The notes: generated by a model not told the origin, from the sequence alone. A stretch of 12,757 nucleotides of DNA from Bacteroidales bacterium Bact_16 (GCA_001602885.1 LUZH01000087.1:1-12757); one strand, 5' to 3'; positions 5,337 through 12,757 are shown, numbered from the stretch's first letter. Translations and numbers: made by a program.

Positions 5337-7994
5337 TCAGAAATTGTAGGTGTAGCTGAACGCCGGGAGGATGGGTAAAATGGTAATTTTGAGCAGGGGG
5401 AGGGAATGGTCATCCATCTCGATACTGTCGTCGTACATGTCGGGCAGGACGAAATGGGGATTCATCGCATTATAGGCATTGTAGATGGAGAAATTCCAGA
5501 CGGCTTCGTTGCCGCGGCGCGTGCGGTGGCGCAGGTTCACGCCCAGGTTGAGCCGGTGGCTGGGCGGCAGACGGTAGTTGTTCCGTTCGCTGACACAGTA
5601 GCCGGGGCGCGGGTAGGAATCTTCGAAATACCGGGGTTCGAGGACGGCAGTCATCCGCGTGGGAAGCGTCATCATGTTGCCGGATGAAAATATCCAGGAG
5701 AGGGAGACATCCACCTTCTCCGAGAACTTATGGTTCAGCGTCAGGTTGAACGTGTGCGTGCGGTCATATTTGTACAGGAATGGACGGCCCATGTTGATGG
5801 TCCCGTTATCGAACCAGCGGATGCTTCTGGAAAGCGTGTAGGAAATCCACCCGGTGGTCTTTCCCCGAGTCTTCTGCGCAAACAGCTCCAGACCATACGA
5901 GCGGCCGCGTCCCGCTTCGACCATGGATTCCCATTCGCTGGAATCGACCAGGACGGAAACACCTTCCTTGAATTCCATCAGGTTGCCCATTTCTTTCCAA
6001 TATCCTTCCAGAGAGAATTCCCAGCCGGGCAGTCCGTCATAATAGGTCCCGATGGAGTAATGGTCACCCACGACAGGGGGGATTTTGCTGGTGATCGGCA
6101 CCCACAGGTCAAGCGGGAGCGAGAGGATGGAGGACGAGAGCAGGTGGACATACTGCGCCATGCGCGAATAGCCGGCTTTGAAGGAAAGGCCATTGTCCAG
6201 GGCGGCCTTGACCGACATGCGGGGCTGCAGGGAGAAGTAGTTCTGTCCCTGGGTGTTGAACCAGGTCATGTGCAGGCCGGGGGTGAGGAAAAAGTGACGT
6301 CCCAGCGAGATGTTGTCTTCCGCATAGAGCGAAGTGTCGTTGCCGAGGAAATGTTTGCCCGCCTTGAGGAGGCCTTCCAACTCGTCCGTTTGGGCCTTGA
6401 GCTTATATGTGAGTGCCTCCGGGATGAAGTCGTGCCGGGTGTATTCGGCGCCGAACTTGACCAGGTGGCTGGGCGTCGGCGTCCAGTCGAAGTCGATGCG
6501 GGCTCCAAAGTCCAGAATGCCGGAATTGTAGTCGACCCGGTAGTTGTCGAGCTTCCTATCGCTCGGAAGAGTGCCTTCGAGCAGTTTGTCTTCCATGCCG
6601 TCCGACATGATCATCCTGTAGCGGTTGACGGACACGGTGGTGTTGGCAAACAGCCGGTTGTTGAAGATGTGGTTCCAACGCAGGGCGGCTACGGTGCTTC
6701 CCCATTCGACGCCGATCGTCTGCTTGCGCTGCACTCTGGCGGTCTGGCCTGTCTCCTCGTACTGATAGTCCGATTCGTTGAGCATATCTGCCTGTCCATG
6801 GTCGGCTCCCCGGTAGATGCTCAGGTAGAAGCGGTCTTTGTCCGAAGCGCGCCAGGTCAGCTTGCCGTTGAGGTCATAGAAGAAGTAGTTGTAATAATCG
6901 TCTTTGAGGAACGGATGTAAGAACGGCTCCAGAATGACCGTATGCAGGCCGCGGGCGCTCAGTGAGTAGCTGAGCTTGTCCTTGACGATCGGGCCCTCGA
7001 GGTGGAAGCGGTCGTTGAGCAGGCCGACGGTGAGCGAGCCGTGCGTCTCCTTCATGTTGCCGTCGTTGGTGCGGATGTCCACGATGCTGGAGATGCGGCC
7101 GCCGTAGCGCGCCGGGAAGGATCCCTTGTAGAGGGTGACGTTCTTGACCGCTTCCGGCTGGAAGACGGAGAAGAGACCCAGCATGTGGTCCATGTTGTAG
7201 ACGGACACGCCGTCGAGCAGGACCAGGTTCTCTTCCGGCCCGCCGCCGCGGACATACAGGCCGGAGAAGCCTTCGATGCCGCCCTGGACGCCGGGAAGCA
7301 GCTGCAGGGTCTTGACCACGTCGGCCTCGCCGAACAGGGCCGGCGTGTTCTGGATCTGGACCAGGGGCACTTCCAGGGAGCCGAGGTAGGCGGACTGCAG
7401 GCCCGCATCCTTGCGTGCGATGATGCGGGCGGCGTCCAGTTCGGAATTGCCCTGCAGGGCGAAATTGACGGTGGTGTCGCGCTGAAGGTCGAGTTCGAGT
7501 GTGGCCGTGTCGTAGCCGATGTAGGCTATCTGCAGTTGATGACGGCCGGCAGGTAAGGTTAAGGTGTAGTAGCCGAACTCGTTGGCGGCTGCGCCGGTCT
7601 GGCCCGAGAGGACGCCGGCGCCGATGAGCGTCTCGCCCGAGCGGGCGTCGGTGATGAAGCCGTTGAGGGTGAAGCGGCGGGTCCTGACCACGGGGGCTTT
7701 GGCGGCGGCTTTCAGGATGACGTTGCGGCCGCGCAGCTGCCAGGCGACGGGGGCCCCTTCGAAGGTCTGGCGGAGCGCCTCCTCGAGTGTGATGGAGGCC
7801 GCCGGGGCGGACTTGACCCGGATGGCGTCGAGCGTCCCTTGCAGGGATGCGTCGTAAACAAAATGGACGCCGTAGCTTTCCTGAATCTGTTTGATGCGGC
7901 TCTGCAAGGTCTCTTGTGCCATCAGCGGCAGAAGGGCGATGCTGGTCAGGGCCACGACTACGGCGACCATTTTACTCAAGTAGAAGTTTTTCAT
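5337..7994 (-). CDS. TonB-dependent receptor with STN signalling domain
   Basis: Outer-membrane active-transport receptor of 885 residues. Domains in order: signal peptide 1-26; STN domain 27-97 (HFVYDASLQ, WQLRGRNVILKA), the part that signals to FecR; carboxypeptidase-regulatory-like beta domain about 108-185 (GFITDARSGETLIGAGV, GYYTLTLPAG); plug about 205-310 (LPGVQGGIEGFSGLYVRGG, VLLDGVSVYN, GSFPARYGGR); and a beta-barrel from about 311 to the C-terminal Phe of FSYTYNF. It is not SusC-like in context, as no SusD gene follows; a DUF4249 gene does instead. The fecR stop is only 2 bases upstream. The ligand is unknown; iron chelates, peptides and other compounds are all possible for this architecture. 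The presence of the STN domain next to fecI/fecR genes supports a transducing receptor that controls its own expression. Confidence 0.95.
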   Translation of the reverse strand: MKNFYLSKMVAVVVALTSIALLPLMAQETLQSRIKQIQESYGVHFVYDASLQGTLDAIRVKSAPAASITLEEALRQTFEGAPVAWQLRGRNVILKAAAKAPVVRTRRFTLNGFITDARSGETLIGAGVLSGQTGAAANEFGYYTLTLPAGRHQLQIAYIGYDTATLELDLQRDTTVNFALQGNSELDAARIIARKDAGLQSAYLGSLEVPLVQIQNTPALFGEADVVKTLQLLPGVQGGIEGFSGLYVRGGGPEENLVLLDGVSVYNMDHMLGLFSVFQPEAVKNVTLYKGSFPARYGGRISSIVDIRTNDGNMKETHGSLTVGLLNDRFHLEGPIVKDKLSYSLSARGLHTVILEPFLHPFLKDDYYNYFFYDLNGKLTWRASDKDRFYLSIYRGADHGQADMLNESDYQYEETGQTARVQRKQTIGVEWGSTVAALRWNHIFNNRLFANTTVSVNRYRMIMSDGMEDKLLEGTLPSDRKLDNYRVDYNSGILDFGARIDFDWTPTPSHLVKFGAEYTRHDFIPEALTYKLKAQTDELEGLLKAGKHFLGNDTSLYAEDNISLGRHFFLTPGLHMTWFNTQGQNYFSLQPRMSVKAALDNGLSFKAGYSRMAQYVHLLSSSILSLPLDLWVPITSKIPPVVGDHYSIGTYYDGLPGWEFSLEGYWKEMGNLMEFKEGVSVLVDSSEWESMVEAGRGRSYGLELFAQKTRGKTTGWISYTLSRSIRWFDNGTINMGRPFLYKYDRTHTFNLTLNHKFSEKVDVSLSWIFSSGNMMTLPTRMTAVLEPRYFEDSYPRPGYCVSERNNYRLPPSHRLNLGVNLRHRTRRGNEAVWNFSIYNAYNAMNPHFVLPDMYDDSIEMDDHSLPLLKITILPILPAFSYTYNF

Positions 7995-7996
7995 AT

Positions 7997-8806
7997 TTAT
8001 TGGATGTTGATTTCTGTTCCGAGCGCTTCCTGGATGAGGAAGATGATTTCGTCAAGTTCTTCGCCTTCAAACTGTCCGGTGAGGCGGCGGTTGCCGTCCG
8101 GCGAGCTGAGGGTGCAGCCAAACTGGGCGCTGAGCTCGCTCAGCACGTCTGACAGCGGGGTATTGTCGTATTGGTAGGAATGGGTGGCCCAGCCGGCGGG
8201 GTTGGGGCTTTCTGCCGGGCCGAGGAGAGGCGCGGCGGCGCCGGCGGCGAGCGCGGCGTGCATGCCGCGCGTCAGGACGAGGCCCTCGTCCTCGGCGCCG
8301 GCCGCGGCGAAGAGCACGCGCCCGTCCACGACGTCCACGGTCGTGGCTTCGTCGCCGGTCGCGACCTGGAAGCGGGTGCCGAGCACGCGGACGAATCCTT
8401 CGCCGGCCGTGATCTCGAAGGGCAGCGCCTCATTGCGCGCCACGGCGAAATAGACGGTGCCTTCCATGCGCAGCTCGCGGTCGCGGCGGCCGAAGCCGTG
8501 GCGGTGGAAGGAGAGGGTGGAGCCGGGGGCCAGGACGGCGCGGCTGCCGTCCGGCAGCTGCAGCTCCTGGACAGTCTGCGCCACGGTGGTGGTGGTCCAG
8601 CGGCGGGACTCGCGGTTGAAGAGGAAAAGCCCGATCAGGGCGCAGGCGCAGACGCCGGCCAGGGCATAGCCCCAGACCGGGCGGCCGTAGCCGGACCGGA
8701 GGGAGTTTGCTGCGCGGAAGCGCTTCCAGGCGCGGGCCGGATTGAAGAGGCCCCGGCGGAAATACCGTGCGACAAACGTGAGTTCTTTATCGTTGATATC
8801 TTTCAT
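7997..8806 (-). CDS. FecR family anti-sigma factor
   Basis: Inner-membrane regulator of 269 residues that should hold the neighbouring ECF sigma factor and receive the signal from the receptor STN domain. Seen: a short cytoplasmic part (1-43) with FVARYFRRG and AWKRFRA, one transmembrane helix at about 44-63, a periplasmic FecR domain (about 73-165: LPDGSRAVLAPGSTLSF, GTVYFAVARNEALPFEI, VRVLGTRFQV), and a C-terminal DUF4974 domain (about 211-268: YDNTPLSDVLSELSAQFG, LTGQFEGEELDEIIFLIQEAL), which itself has an STN-like pattern. The cytoplasmic region is shorter than in many FecR proteins, which carry 80 or more residues there. The gene lies 78 bases after the sigma gene, across a candidate ECF promoter, and 2 bases before the receptor gene. 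Confidence 0.93.
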   Translation of the reverse strand: MKDINDKELTFVARYFRRGLFNPARAWKRFRAANSLRSGYGRPVWGYALAGVCACALIGLFLFNRESRRWTTTTVAQTVQELQLPDGSRAVLAPGSTLSFHRHGFGRRDRELRMEGTVYFAVARNEALPFEITAGEGFVRVLGTRFQVATGDEATTVDVVDGRVLFAAAGAEDEGLVLTRGMHAALAAGAAAPLLGPAESPNPAGWATHSYQYDNTPLSDVLSELSAQFGCTLSSPDGNRRLTGQFEGEELDEIIFLIQEALGTEINIQ

Positions 8807-8826
8807 CTTTTCTTGTTCTCTGCCCT

Positions 8827-8854
8827 TATGACGCAGAAAACAGGAAAAAGTACC
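8827..8854 (-). promoter_or_regulatory. Candidate ECF-sigma promoter upstream of fecR
   Basis: Reading the minus strand, GGTAC (8854-8850) is followed after exactly 16 bases by CGTCATA (8833-8827). This resembles the general ECF promoter layout (-35 near GGAAC, -10 core CGTC, 16-17 base spacer). It sits in the 78-base AT-rich gap (8807-8884) between the sigma gene and fecR, with the fecR ATG about 20 bases downstream of the -10 element. Inference: the sigma factor encoded just upstream drives fecR, the receptor and later genes from here. The same gap also holds runs of A and T at 8866-8877 just upstream of the -35 element, which could act as an UP-like element. Confidence 0.6.
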
Positions 8855-8884
8855 ACGCGAAAATGAAAAATTTTTTTGTCGGGC

Positions 8885-9400
8885 CTAAAAATAGAGGAGA
8901 AGGCTGTGCAGATCGGCGGAGGAGCCCGGGTTCAGGCTATTCCGAAGGGCCTGCAGCGCCCGGCTGATCTGGTTGCGTACCGTGTTGATTGACAGCTTTG
9001 TGGCCTCGGCGATGGCTTCGTAGCTCATCCCGTCGCGCTTGCACATCAGCAGCAGCTCGCGCCGCTTGCCGGGCAGGCGCTCCACGGCGGCCCAGAGGCG
9101 CGCTTCCAGCTCGGCGCGCTCTTCCGCCTGGCCGTCTTCGATCACGCCGGCGGCGTCTTCGGGCTGCAGCCGCTCCGGGTCGTGGCCCGCGCGGCGCAAC
9201 GCGTCGATGCAGCGGTTGCGGACCATCGTGTACAGATAGGATTTCGGATTGTCCGGGGTGGCGTCGCCGTGACGCTGCCAGTAGGTCGTGAACACTTCCT
9301 GCACCACGTCCTCCACGGCGTCAGCATCTTTGAGATAATGCAACGCGTAGAGACAGAGAGGCCGGTAATGGCGCAGGAAGAGTTCGCGGATTACGGTCAT
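8885..9400 (-). CDS. ECF RNA polymerase sigma factor, FecI-like
   Basis: Alternative sigma factor of 171 residues that should direct RNA polymerase to the receptor operon when FecR is signalled. Region 2 spans about 5-73, with DAVEDVVQEVFTTYWQ (27-42) and the -10-binding helix KSYLYTMVRNRCIDALRR (53-70). Region 4 spans about 101-155, with LPGKRRELLLMCKRDGMSYEAIAE and the helix-turn-helix LSINTVRNQISRALQALR. Regions 1 and 3 are absent, as expected for ECF sigmas. The hydrophobic C-terminal tail ending LLLYF is common in Bacteroidota FecI-like proteins. Its ATG follows the TAG stop of the phosphatase gene with no base between, so translation is probably coupled. No other sigma-like promoter was seen directly upstream of it, inside the phosphatase coding sequence. 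Confidence 0.95.
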   Translation of the reverse strand: MTVIRELFLRHYRPLCLYALHYLKDADAVEDVVQEVFTTYWQRHGDATPDNPKSYLYTMVRNRCIDALRRAGHDPERLQPEDAAGVIEDGQAEERAELEARLWAAVERLPGKRRELLLMCKRDGMSYEAIAEATKLSINTVRNQISRALQALRNSLNPGSSADLHSLLLYF

Positions 9401-10693
9401 CTAGAAAGTGAATTGGGCGATGCGGCGCTGCAGGTGGGCCTTCAGGTCGGACCAGCGGTAGTAGGGACCCTGGATGGGCTCCAGGCCGTTGATCAGGGTC
9501 TCGGCCTCGTTGTAGTAGAGCTTGACGAGGGGCTCGGCACCGGGCTTGCGGTAGAAGACCATCTGGAGGTTGGCGGCCATGCTGACCTGCCGGAAACTCT
9601 GCCAGCTGTCGGACGCTTCCGCACAGTGGGCGCGGTCGGCTGCGCCGGCGACGTCCATCAGGCAGACGAGCGGCATGACGCCGGAGTCGTGGCCGAAACG
9701 CAGGTCGGCGGCCGTGGCGGATCCGTCCGCGAGGGCGGCGTCAGCCCGGTCGATGATGTCCTGCACCAGGCCACGGGCGGCCCAGCAGACGTTGTCGCCG
9801 TATTCGATGGAATTGCCGAGGACCGTGTAGATGGCGGCATTCTCGCCCTTGTACCACTCGAGGATCTCGTCCATCGTGAAGAAGCGGGTGAGGATGTCGG
9901 TGCCCGGCGTCTCCGTGCACTGCTGGATGCAGGCGGCATCCCAGATCATGTAGATGATGCTGACGGCATCGATGCCTTCGAGAACGGTCGCGGGGTGCTT
10001 CGTGAAGACATTGTCGATGAAGCGGGTCGAATCGACCGAGGAGTTGAGCATCAGTTCGGTGAAAATCTGCTCGGAGGCGGCGGAAAGCGAATCGCTCTGG
10101 TAGAGGTCGTGGGCCAGCAGGTCGAGATACTTGCGGCCCGTGACATAGTCGTATTTCAGCTGCGGGGCGTTGTTGTCGAGGGCGTCGGTGAAGTTGGCCA
10201 TGCTGAGCAGGCAGCGGGAATAGGTGCTGGACTGGACGTGGACTTCAGACCGGGAAGCATTGTTCCAGACGCCCGGGATGCGGTCGTAGAGGCGCTGCGC
10301 GATGCCGCGGTGCTCGCGGGCGCCGCGCGCGGTGAGCTCGCCGATCATCCCCTCGTGGTCGGCGTTGAGGGCGGCGAGGGCTTCGTAGAGCGCTTCGCCT
10401 TCGGCCGTCAGGATGCCGGCCTCGCGGGCAGCGCCGATCACCTGGAAGGCGGGGGCGACACCGTCGCCGGTCGCGCGGCGGGAGCCGTGGCGGCCGTAGT
10501 GGCTGACGTAGAAGGCTTCATATCCGGCGGGAGCCGGGGTTTCGGCAGACGGAATGTATTCGTAGGAGTGATAGACGGCCGCAGCCCGCTCGGGATTCTC
10601 CCGGATCAGGGCCTCGAAGCTGGACTGGGCATGACAGGCAAGGGCGGACAGAATCAGGCCACCTGCAAAGATGGAATAACGGAAAATCTTCAT
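9401..10693 (-). CDS. Secreted histidine acid phosphatase (branch 2)
   Basis: Exported phosphomonoesterase of the histidine phosphatase superfamily, branch 2, the clan of acid phosphatases, phytases and MINPP inositol-polyphosphate phosphatases. In 430 residues: signal peptide to about Ala22 (ACHA then Q), catalytic HYGRHGSRR with the nucleophile His69 in R68-H69-G70-x-R72, and the proton-donor motif GHDSGVMP (His335-Asp336). The HD form resembles acid phosphatases and HD phytases rather than MINPP-type HAE enzymes; the position after the second Arg that is often followed by Pro in phytases is Arg-Ala here. Substrate is unproven: inositol phosphates, sugar phosphates or other esters are possible. 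Six Cys residues in the mature part could form disulfides. It heads the minus-strand array and its stop directly abuts the sigma factor start. Confidence 0.9.
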   Translation of the reverse strand: MKIFRYSIFAGGLILSALACHAQSSFEALIRENPERAAAVYHSYEYIPSAETPAPAGYEAFYVSHYGRHGSRRATGDGVAPAFQVIGAAREAGILTAEGEALYEALAALNADHEGMIGELTARGAREHRGIAQRLYDRIPGVWNNASRSEVHVQSSTYSRCLLSMANFTDALDNNAPQLKYDYVTGRKYLDLLAHDLYQSDSLSAASEQIFTELMLNSSVDSTRFIDNVFTKHPATVLEGIDAVSIIYMIWDAACIQQCTETPGTDILTRFFTMDEILEWYKGENAAIYTVLGNSIEYGDNVCWAARGLVQDIIDRADAALADGSATAADLRFGHDSGVMPLVCLMDVAGAADRAHCAEASDSWQSFRQVSMAANLQMVFYRKPGAEPLVKLYYNEAETLINGLEPIQGPYYRWSDLKAHLQRRIAQFTF

Positions 10694-10703
10694 GGTTTTG
10701 ATG

Positions 10704-10734
10704 TTTGGATTGGCAAAGATAATTTTTATTTTTG
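10704..10734 (+). promoter_or_regulatory. Bacteroidota-type promoter for pheA-aroC
   Basis: TTTG at 10704-10707 and TATTTTTG at 10727-10734 are separated by 19 bases and match the -33/-7 consensus of the phylum exactly. The expected start of transcription, near 10741, is about 20 bases before the pheA ATG at 10761. No leader peptide, T-box or obvious attenuator is present in so short a leader, so phenylalanine control is more likely at enzyme level through the ACT domain. Confidence 0.75.
10714..10721 (-). promoter_or_regulatory. Possible -7 element for the phosphatase operon
   Basis: On the minus strand 10721-10714 reads TATCTTTG, an exact TAnnTTTG match, about 21 bases upstream of the phosphatase ATG at 10693. 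The only TTTG found upstream (10738-10735) is spaced by 13 bases, short of the usual 19-20, so the -33 element is poor. It lies inside the divergent pheA promoter, between that promoter's -33 and -7 boxes. Confidence 0.4.
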
Positions 10735-10760
10735 CAAAATAGTAGTGTATTTATCGTTCT

Positions 10761-11852
10761 ATGGAGAATCTGGAAGAAATCAGGAAGGAGGTTGACGCCG
10801 TAGACGCGCAGCTTGCCCCGCTTTTCGAGCGACGGATGGAACTCATCCGCCGGATCGCCGCCTACAAGAAGGCGCACGGCCTGGGCGTCTCGGATCCTGC
10901 CCGCGAGCAAAACGTCGTCCTGCGGGGCGCGGAGCGGGTCAAGGACCGCGACATCCGCGAGTATTACGTGTCTTTCCAGCAAGAATTGATCGCCCTCTCC
11001 CGCGACTGGCAGCGCCGGCTTAACACAGGCTTGCGCGTGGCCTACAGCGGGGTCCCCGGTGCTTTTGCCTATATCGCCGCCTCGCGCCTGTATCCCGGTG
11101 CGGAGCTGGTGTCCTATCCCGGTTTCGAGCAGGCCTACCAGGCCTGTGAGGCAGGGGAGGCCGACGTGGCCGTGCTGCCTTTCGAGAACAGCTCCGCCGG
11201 CGAAGTCGCTTCCGTGACGGACCTGATGTTCAACGGTTCGCTCTATGTCAACCAGGTGATCGAGGTGGAGGCGGAGCAGAACCTGCTCGGCCTGCCGGGG
11301 GCGGACAAGTCCGCGATCCGCAAGGTCTACAGCCATCCGCAGGCGCTCTCCCAGTGCGACGAATACATCCAGCGCAACGGCTTTGTCGTCAAGGAGTATG
11401 CAAATACCGCCCTGGCCGCGAAGCACGTGGCGGAGAAGCAGGACGTTACCTGCGCGGCGATCGGCTCGGCCGAGTCCGCGGCCATCTACGGACTGGAGGT
11501 CCTGGAGCCGCGCATCAACACCAGCCGCACCAACACCACGCGTTTCGCCGCGTTCTCGCGGATGCTCCGCCTGGACAAGGAAAACAAGCGCAAGATGGAC
11601 AAGCACTTCATCCTGATGTACACCGTCAAGAATGAAGCCGGTGCCCTGGCGCAGACGCTCAACATCATCGGCGCCCACAATTTCAACATGTACAACCTCC
11701 ACAGCCGCCCGATGAAGGAGCTGCTGTGGAACTATTATTTCTTCGTCGAACTCGACGGCGACGTGGCCACGGAAGAGGGCAGCAGCCTGCTGCGCGAACT
11801 CGCCCCGCTGTGCGACCGGCTCAAGCTCGTCGGTTCGTTCTATACCCATTAG
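10761..11852 (+). CDS. pheA: Bifunctional chorismate mutase / prephenate dehydratase (P-protein)
   Basis: Cytoplasmic enzyme that converts chorismate to prephenate and then to phenylpyruvate, the branch leading to phenylalanine. In 363 residues: AroQ-type chorismate mutase at about 1-85, with Arg8, Arg24/25, Lys36/37 and the DPAREQ motif (Asp45, Arg48, Glu49) matching the active-site pattern; prephenate dehydratase at about 91-270 (AYSGVPGAFAYIAAS, LPFENSSAGEV, SHPQALSQC, catalytic NTTRF with Thr260-Arg261-Phe262); and a C-terminal ACT domain at about 283-363 (AGALAQTLNIIGAHNFNMYNLHSRP) for feedback by phenylalanine. The ESRP motif of the ACT domain reads HSRP here (314-317); the first residue varies in Bacteroidota versions. 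A strong promoter lies just upstream and the chorismate synthase gene starts 3 bases after its stop, so the two are an operon. Confidence 0.95.
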   Translation: MENLEEIRKEVDAVDAQLAPLFERRMELIRRIAAYKKAHGLGVSDPAREQNVVLRGAERVKDRDIREYYVSFQQELIALSRDWQRRLNTGLRVAYSGVPGAFAYIAASRLYPGAELVSYPGFEQAYQACEAGEADVAVLPFENSSAGEVASVTDLMFNGSLYVNQVIEVEAEQNLLGLPGADKSAIRKVYSHPQALSQCDEYIQRNGFVVKEYANTALAAKHVAEKQDVTCAAIGSAESAAIYGLEVLEPRINTSRTNTTRFAAFSRMLRLDKENKRKMDKHFILMYTVKNEAGALAQTLNIIGAHNFNMYNLHSRPMKELLWNYYFFVELDGDVATEEGSSLLRELAPLCDRLKLVGSFYTH

Positions 11853-11855
11853 CGT

Positions 11856-12757
11856 ATGAAGAATTCGATCGGTACCAGCGTCATCCTGACGGTCTTCGGC
11901 GAAAGCCACGGGCCGGCGGTCGGCGTCGTGCTGGACGGTCTCGCGCCGGGCCTGCCCGTGGATGAAGCATACATCGCGGAGCAGCTGGCCCGCCGCCGCC
12001 CTGCCGGCCCCGCCGACACCGCCCGCGTGGAGCCGGACCGTTTCCAGCTGGTCAGCGGCGTCTTTGAAGGCCGCACGACCGGCACGCCCCTGACCATCCT
12101 CATCCCCAATGAGAATGTCCGCAGCGCGGACTACGCCGCCGTGCAGACGGTCGCGCGCCCTTCGCATGCGGACTACACGGCGCAGGCCAAGTACCACGGA
12201 TTCCAGGACCCGCGCGGCGGCGGACACTTCTCCGGCCGCGTGACGGCCGGAATCGTGGCCGCCGGCGCCATCTGCCGGCAGGCGCTGGCCGCCAGGGGCA
12301 TCCGCCTGGGCACGCACATCCTGCGCTGCGCCGGCGTGGAGGACGCGCCGTTCACGGACGTGGCCTCCGAGCTCGACCGCATTGAGGCGAAGCGCTTCCC
12401 GCTCATCCGCGACCTGGAGGAGCAGGTGGAGGCGGCCGTGCTGGCCGCCAAATCCGAGCAGGATTCCGTCGGCGGCGTGATCCAGACCGGCATCTGCGGC
12501 TTGCCCGCCGGGCTGGGGGAGCCGTGGTTCGATTCGCTGGAGGGCGTGCTCGCCCGCGCGGCTTTCGCCGTGGGCGGGGTCAAGGGCATCGAGTTCGGCG
12601 ACGGATTCGGCCTGGCCGCCCTGCGCGGCTCGCAGGCCAATGACCCCTTCCGGATGCAGGACGGCCGCGTGGTCACGTCCACCAACCGCAACGGCGGCAT
12701 CAACGGCGGCATCACCAACGGCATGCCCGTCGTCTTCAACCTCGCCGTCAAGCCCAC
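11856..12757 (+). CDS. aroC: Chorismate synthase (3' end beyond window)
   Basis: Cytoplasmic enzyme of the shikimate pathway that forms chorismate from 5-enolpyruvylshikimate-3-phosphate with reduced FMN. The frame is open for 300 codons from the ATG at 11856 to the right edge; full enzymes run to about 355-365 residues, so roughly the last 55-65 are missing. Signature motifs are clear: FGESHGPAVGVVLDG (14-28), RPSHADYTAQAKYHG, DPRGGGHFSGRVTA (118-131), and STNRNGGINGGITNGMP (275-291). The gene follows pheA by 3 bases, so chorismate synthase and the enzyme that consumes chorismate are probably made together. This frame is the real one; the long open frame on the opposite strand here is a GC-driven shadow. 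Confidence 0.95.
   Translation, partial: MKNSIGTSVILTVFGESHGPAVGVVLDGLAPGLPVDEAYIAEQLARRRPAGPADTARVEPDRFQLVSGVFEGRTTGTPLTILIPNENVRSADYAAVQTVARPSHADYTAQAKYHGFQDPRGGGHFSGRVTAGIVAAGAICRQALAARGIRLGTHILRCAGVEDAPFTDVASELDRIEAKRFPLIRDLEEQVEAAVLAAKSEQDSVGGVIQTGICGLPAGLGEPWFDSLEGVLARAAFAVGGVKGIEFGDGFGLAALRGSQANDPFRMQDGRVVTSTNRNGGINGGITNGMPVVFNLAVKP

Noticed and set aside
1..7994. Polysaccharide utilisation locus formed by the GH43 gene and the TonB receptor
   Set aside because: The receptor is followed by DUF4249, not SusD, and the three flavoprotein genes on the opposite strand separate it from the GH43 gene.
8866..8880. A/T run after the sigma gene as an intrinsic terminator
   Set aside because: The run is self-complementary A/T with no GC-rich stem before it, so it does not look like a terminator; it fits better as AT-rich DNA upstream of the ECF promoter.
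9182..10795. Long open frame (537 codons) on the plus strand opposite the phosphatase
   Set aside because: Shadow of the phosphatase and sigma genes; low-complexity Val/Gly/Asp/Glu composition, no export signal or motif, and it overlaps both divergent promoters.
10518..12317. Long open frame (599 codons) on the minus strand across pheA and aroC
   Set aside because: Both underlying plus-strand genes are unmistakable enzymes with conserved motifs; the antisense product is compositionally biased and spans three real genes.

Overview
The window looks like chromosomal DNA from a GC-rich member of the Bacteroidota, most likely the Bacteroidales. Lipoproteins carry Cys-terminated signal peptides and no strong Shine-Dalgarno sites are seen. 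Two promoters match the Bacteroidota housekeeping consensus (TTTG, 19-20 bp, TAnnTTTG). There is also a FecI/FecR/TonB-receptor locus with DUF4249 and DUF5683-type partners, a combination typical of this phylum. The species cannot be named from the sequence alone. Coding density is very high: no gene-free stretch exceeds about 80 bases, and no RNA genes, insertion sequences or CRISPR arrays were seen.

Layout. (1) Bases 1-732, minus strand: N-terminal part of a GH43 glycosidase lipoprotein that runs off the left edge. (2) Bases 803-3387, plus strand: three flavin-type proteins in a row, namely a nitroreductase, a lipoprotein with a pyridoxamine-phosphate-oxidase-like split barrel, and dihydrolipoyl dehydrogenase. 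(3) Bases 3384-10693, minus strand: a seven-gene head-to-tail array, read in transcription order as a secreted histidine acid phosphatase, an ECF sigma factor, a FecR anti-sigma protein, an STN-containing TonB-dependent receptor, a DUF4249 lipoprotein, a DUF5683-type membrane protein and a small secreted protein that is essentially a second copy of the receptor's STN signalling domain. (4) Bases 10761-12757, plus strand: bifunctional chorismate mutase/prephenate dehydratase, then chorismate synthase cut by the right edge.

How they may work together. The central array reads as a cell-surface signalling and uptake system. Ligand binding at the receptor would be relayed through its periplasmic STN domain to FecR, which controls the sigma factor. 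Between the sigma and fecR genes lies a short AT-rich gap with a GGTAC-N16-CGTCATA element, a strong candidate for the promoter read by this sigma. The phosphatase stop codon directly abuts the sigma start codon, so the two are probably translationally coupled, which links phosphate-ester cleavage to the signalling circuit. The free STN protein at the distal end is the most unusual part: it could compete with or mimic the receptor's signalling domain, or be a remnant of a second receptor. The flanking operons (flavoproteins on the left, aromatic amino acid synthesis on the right) appear functionally separate.
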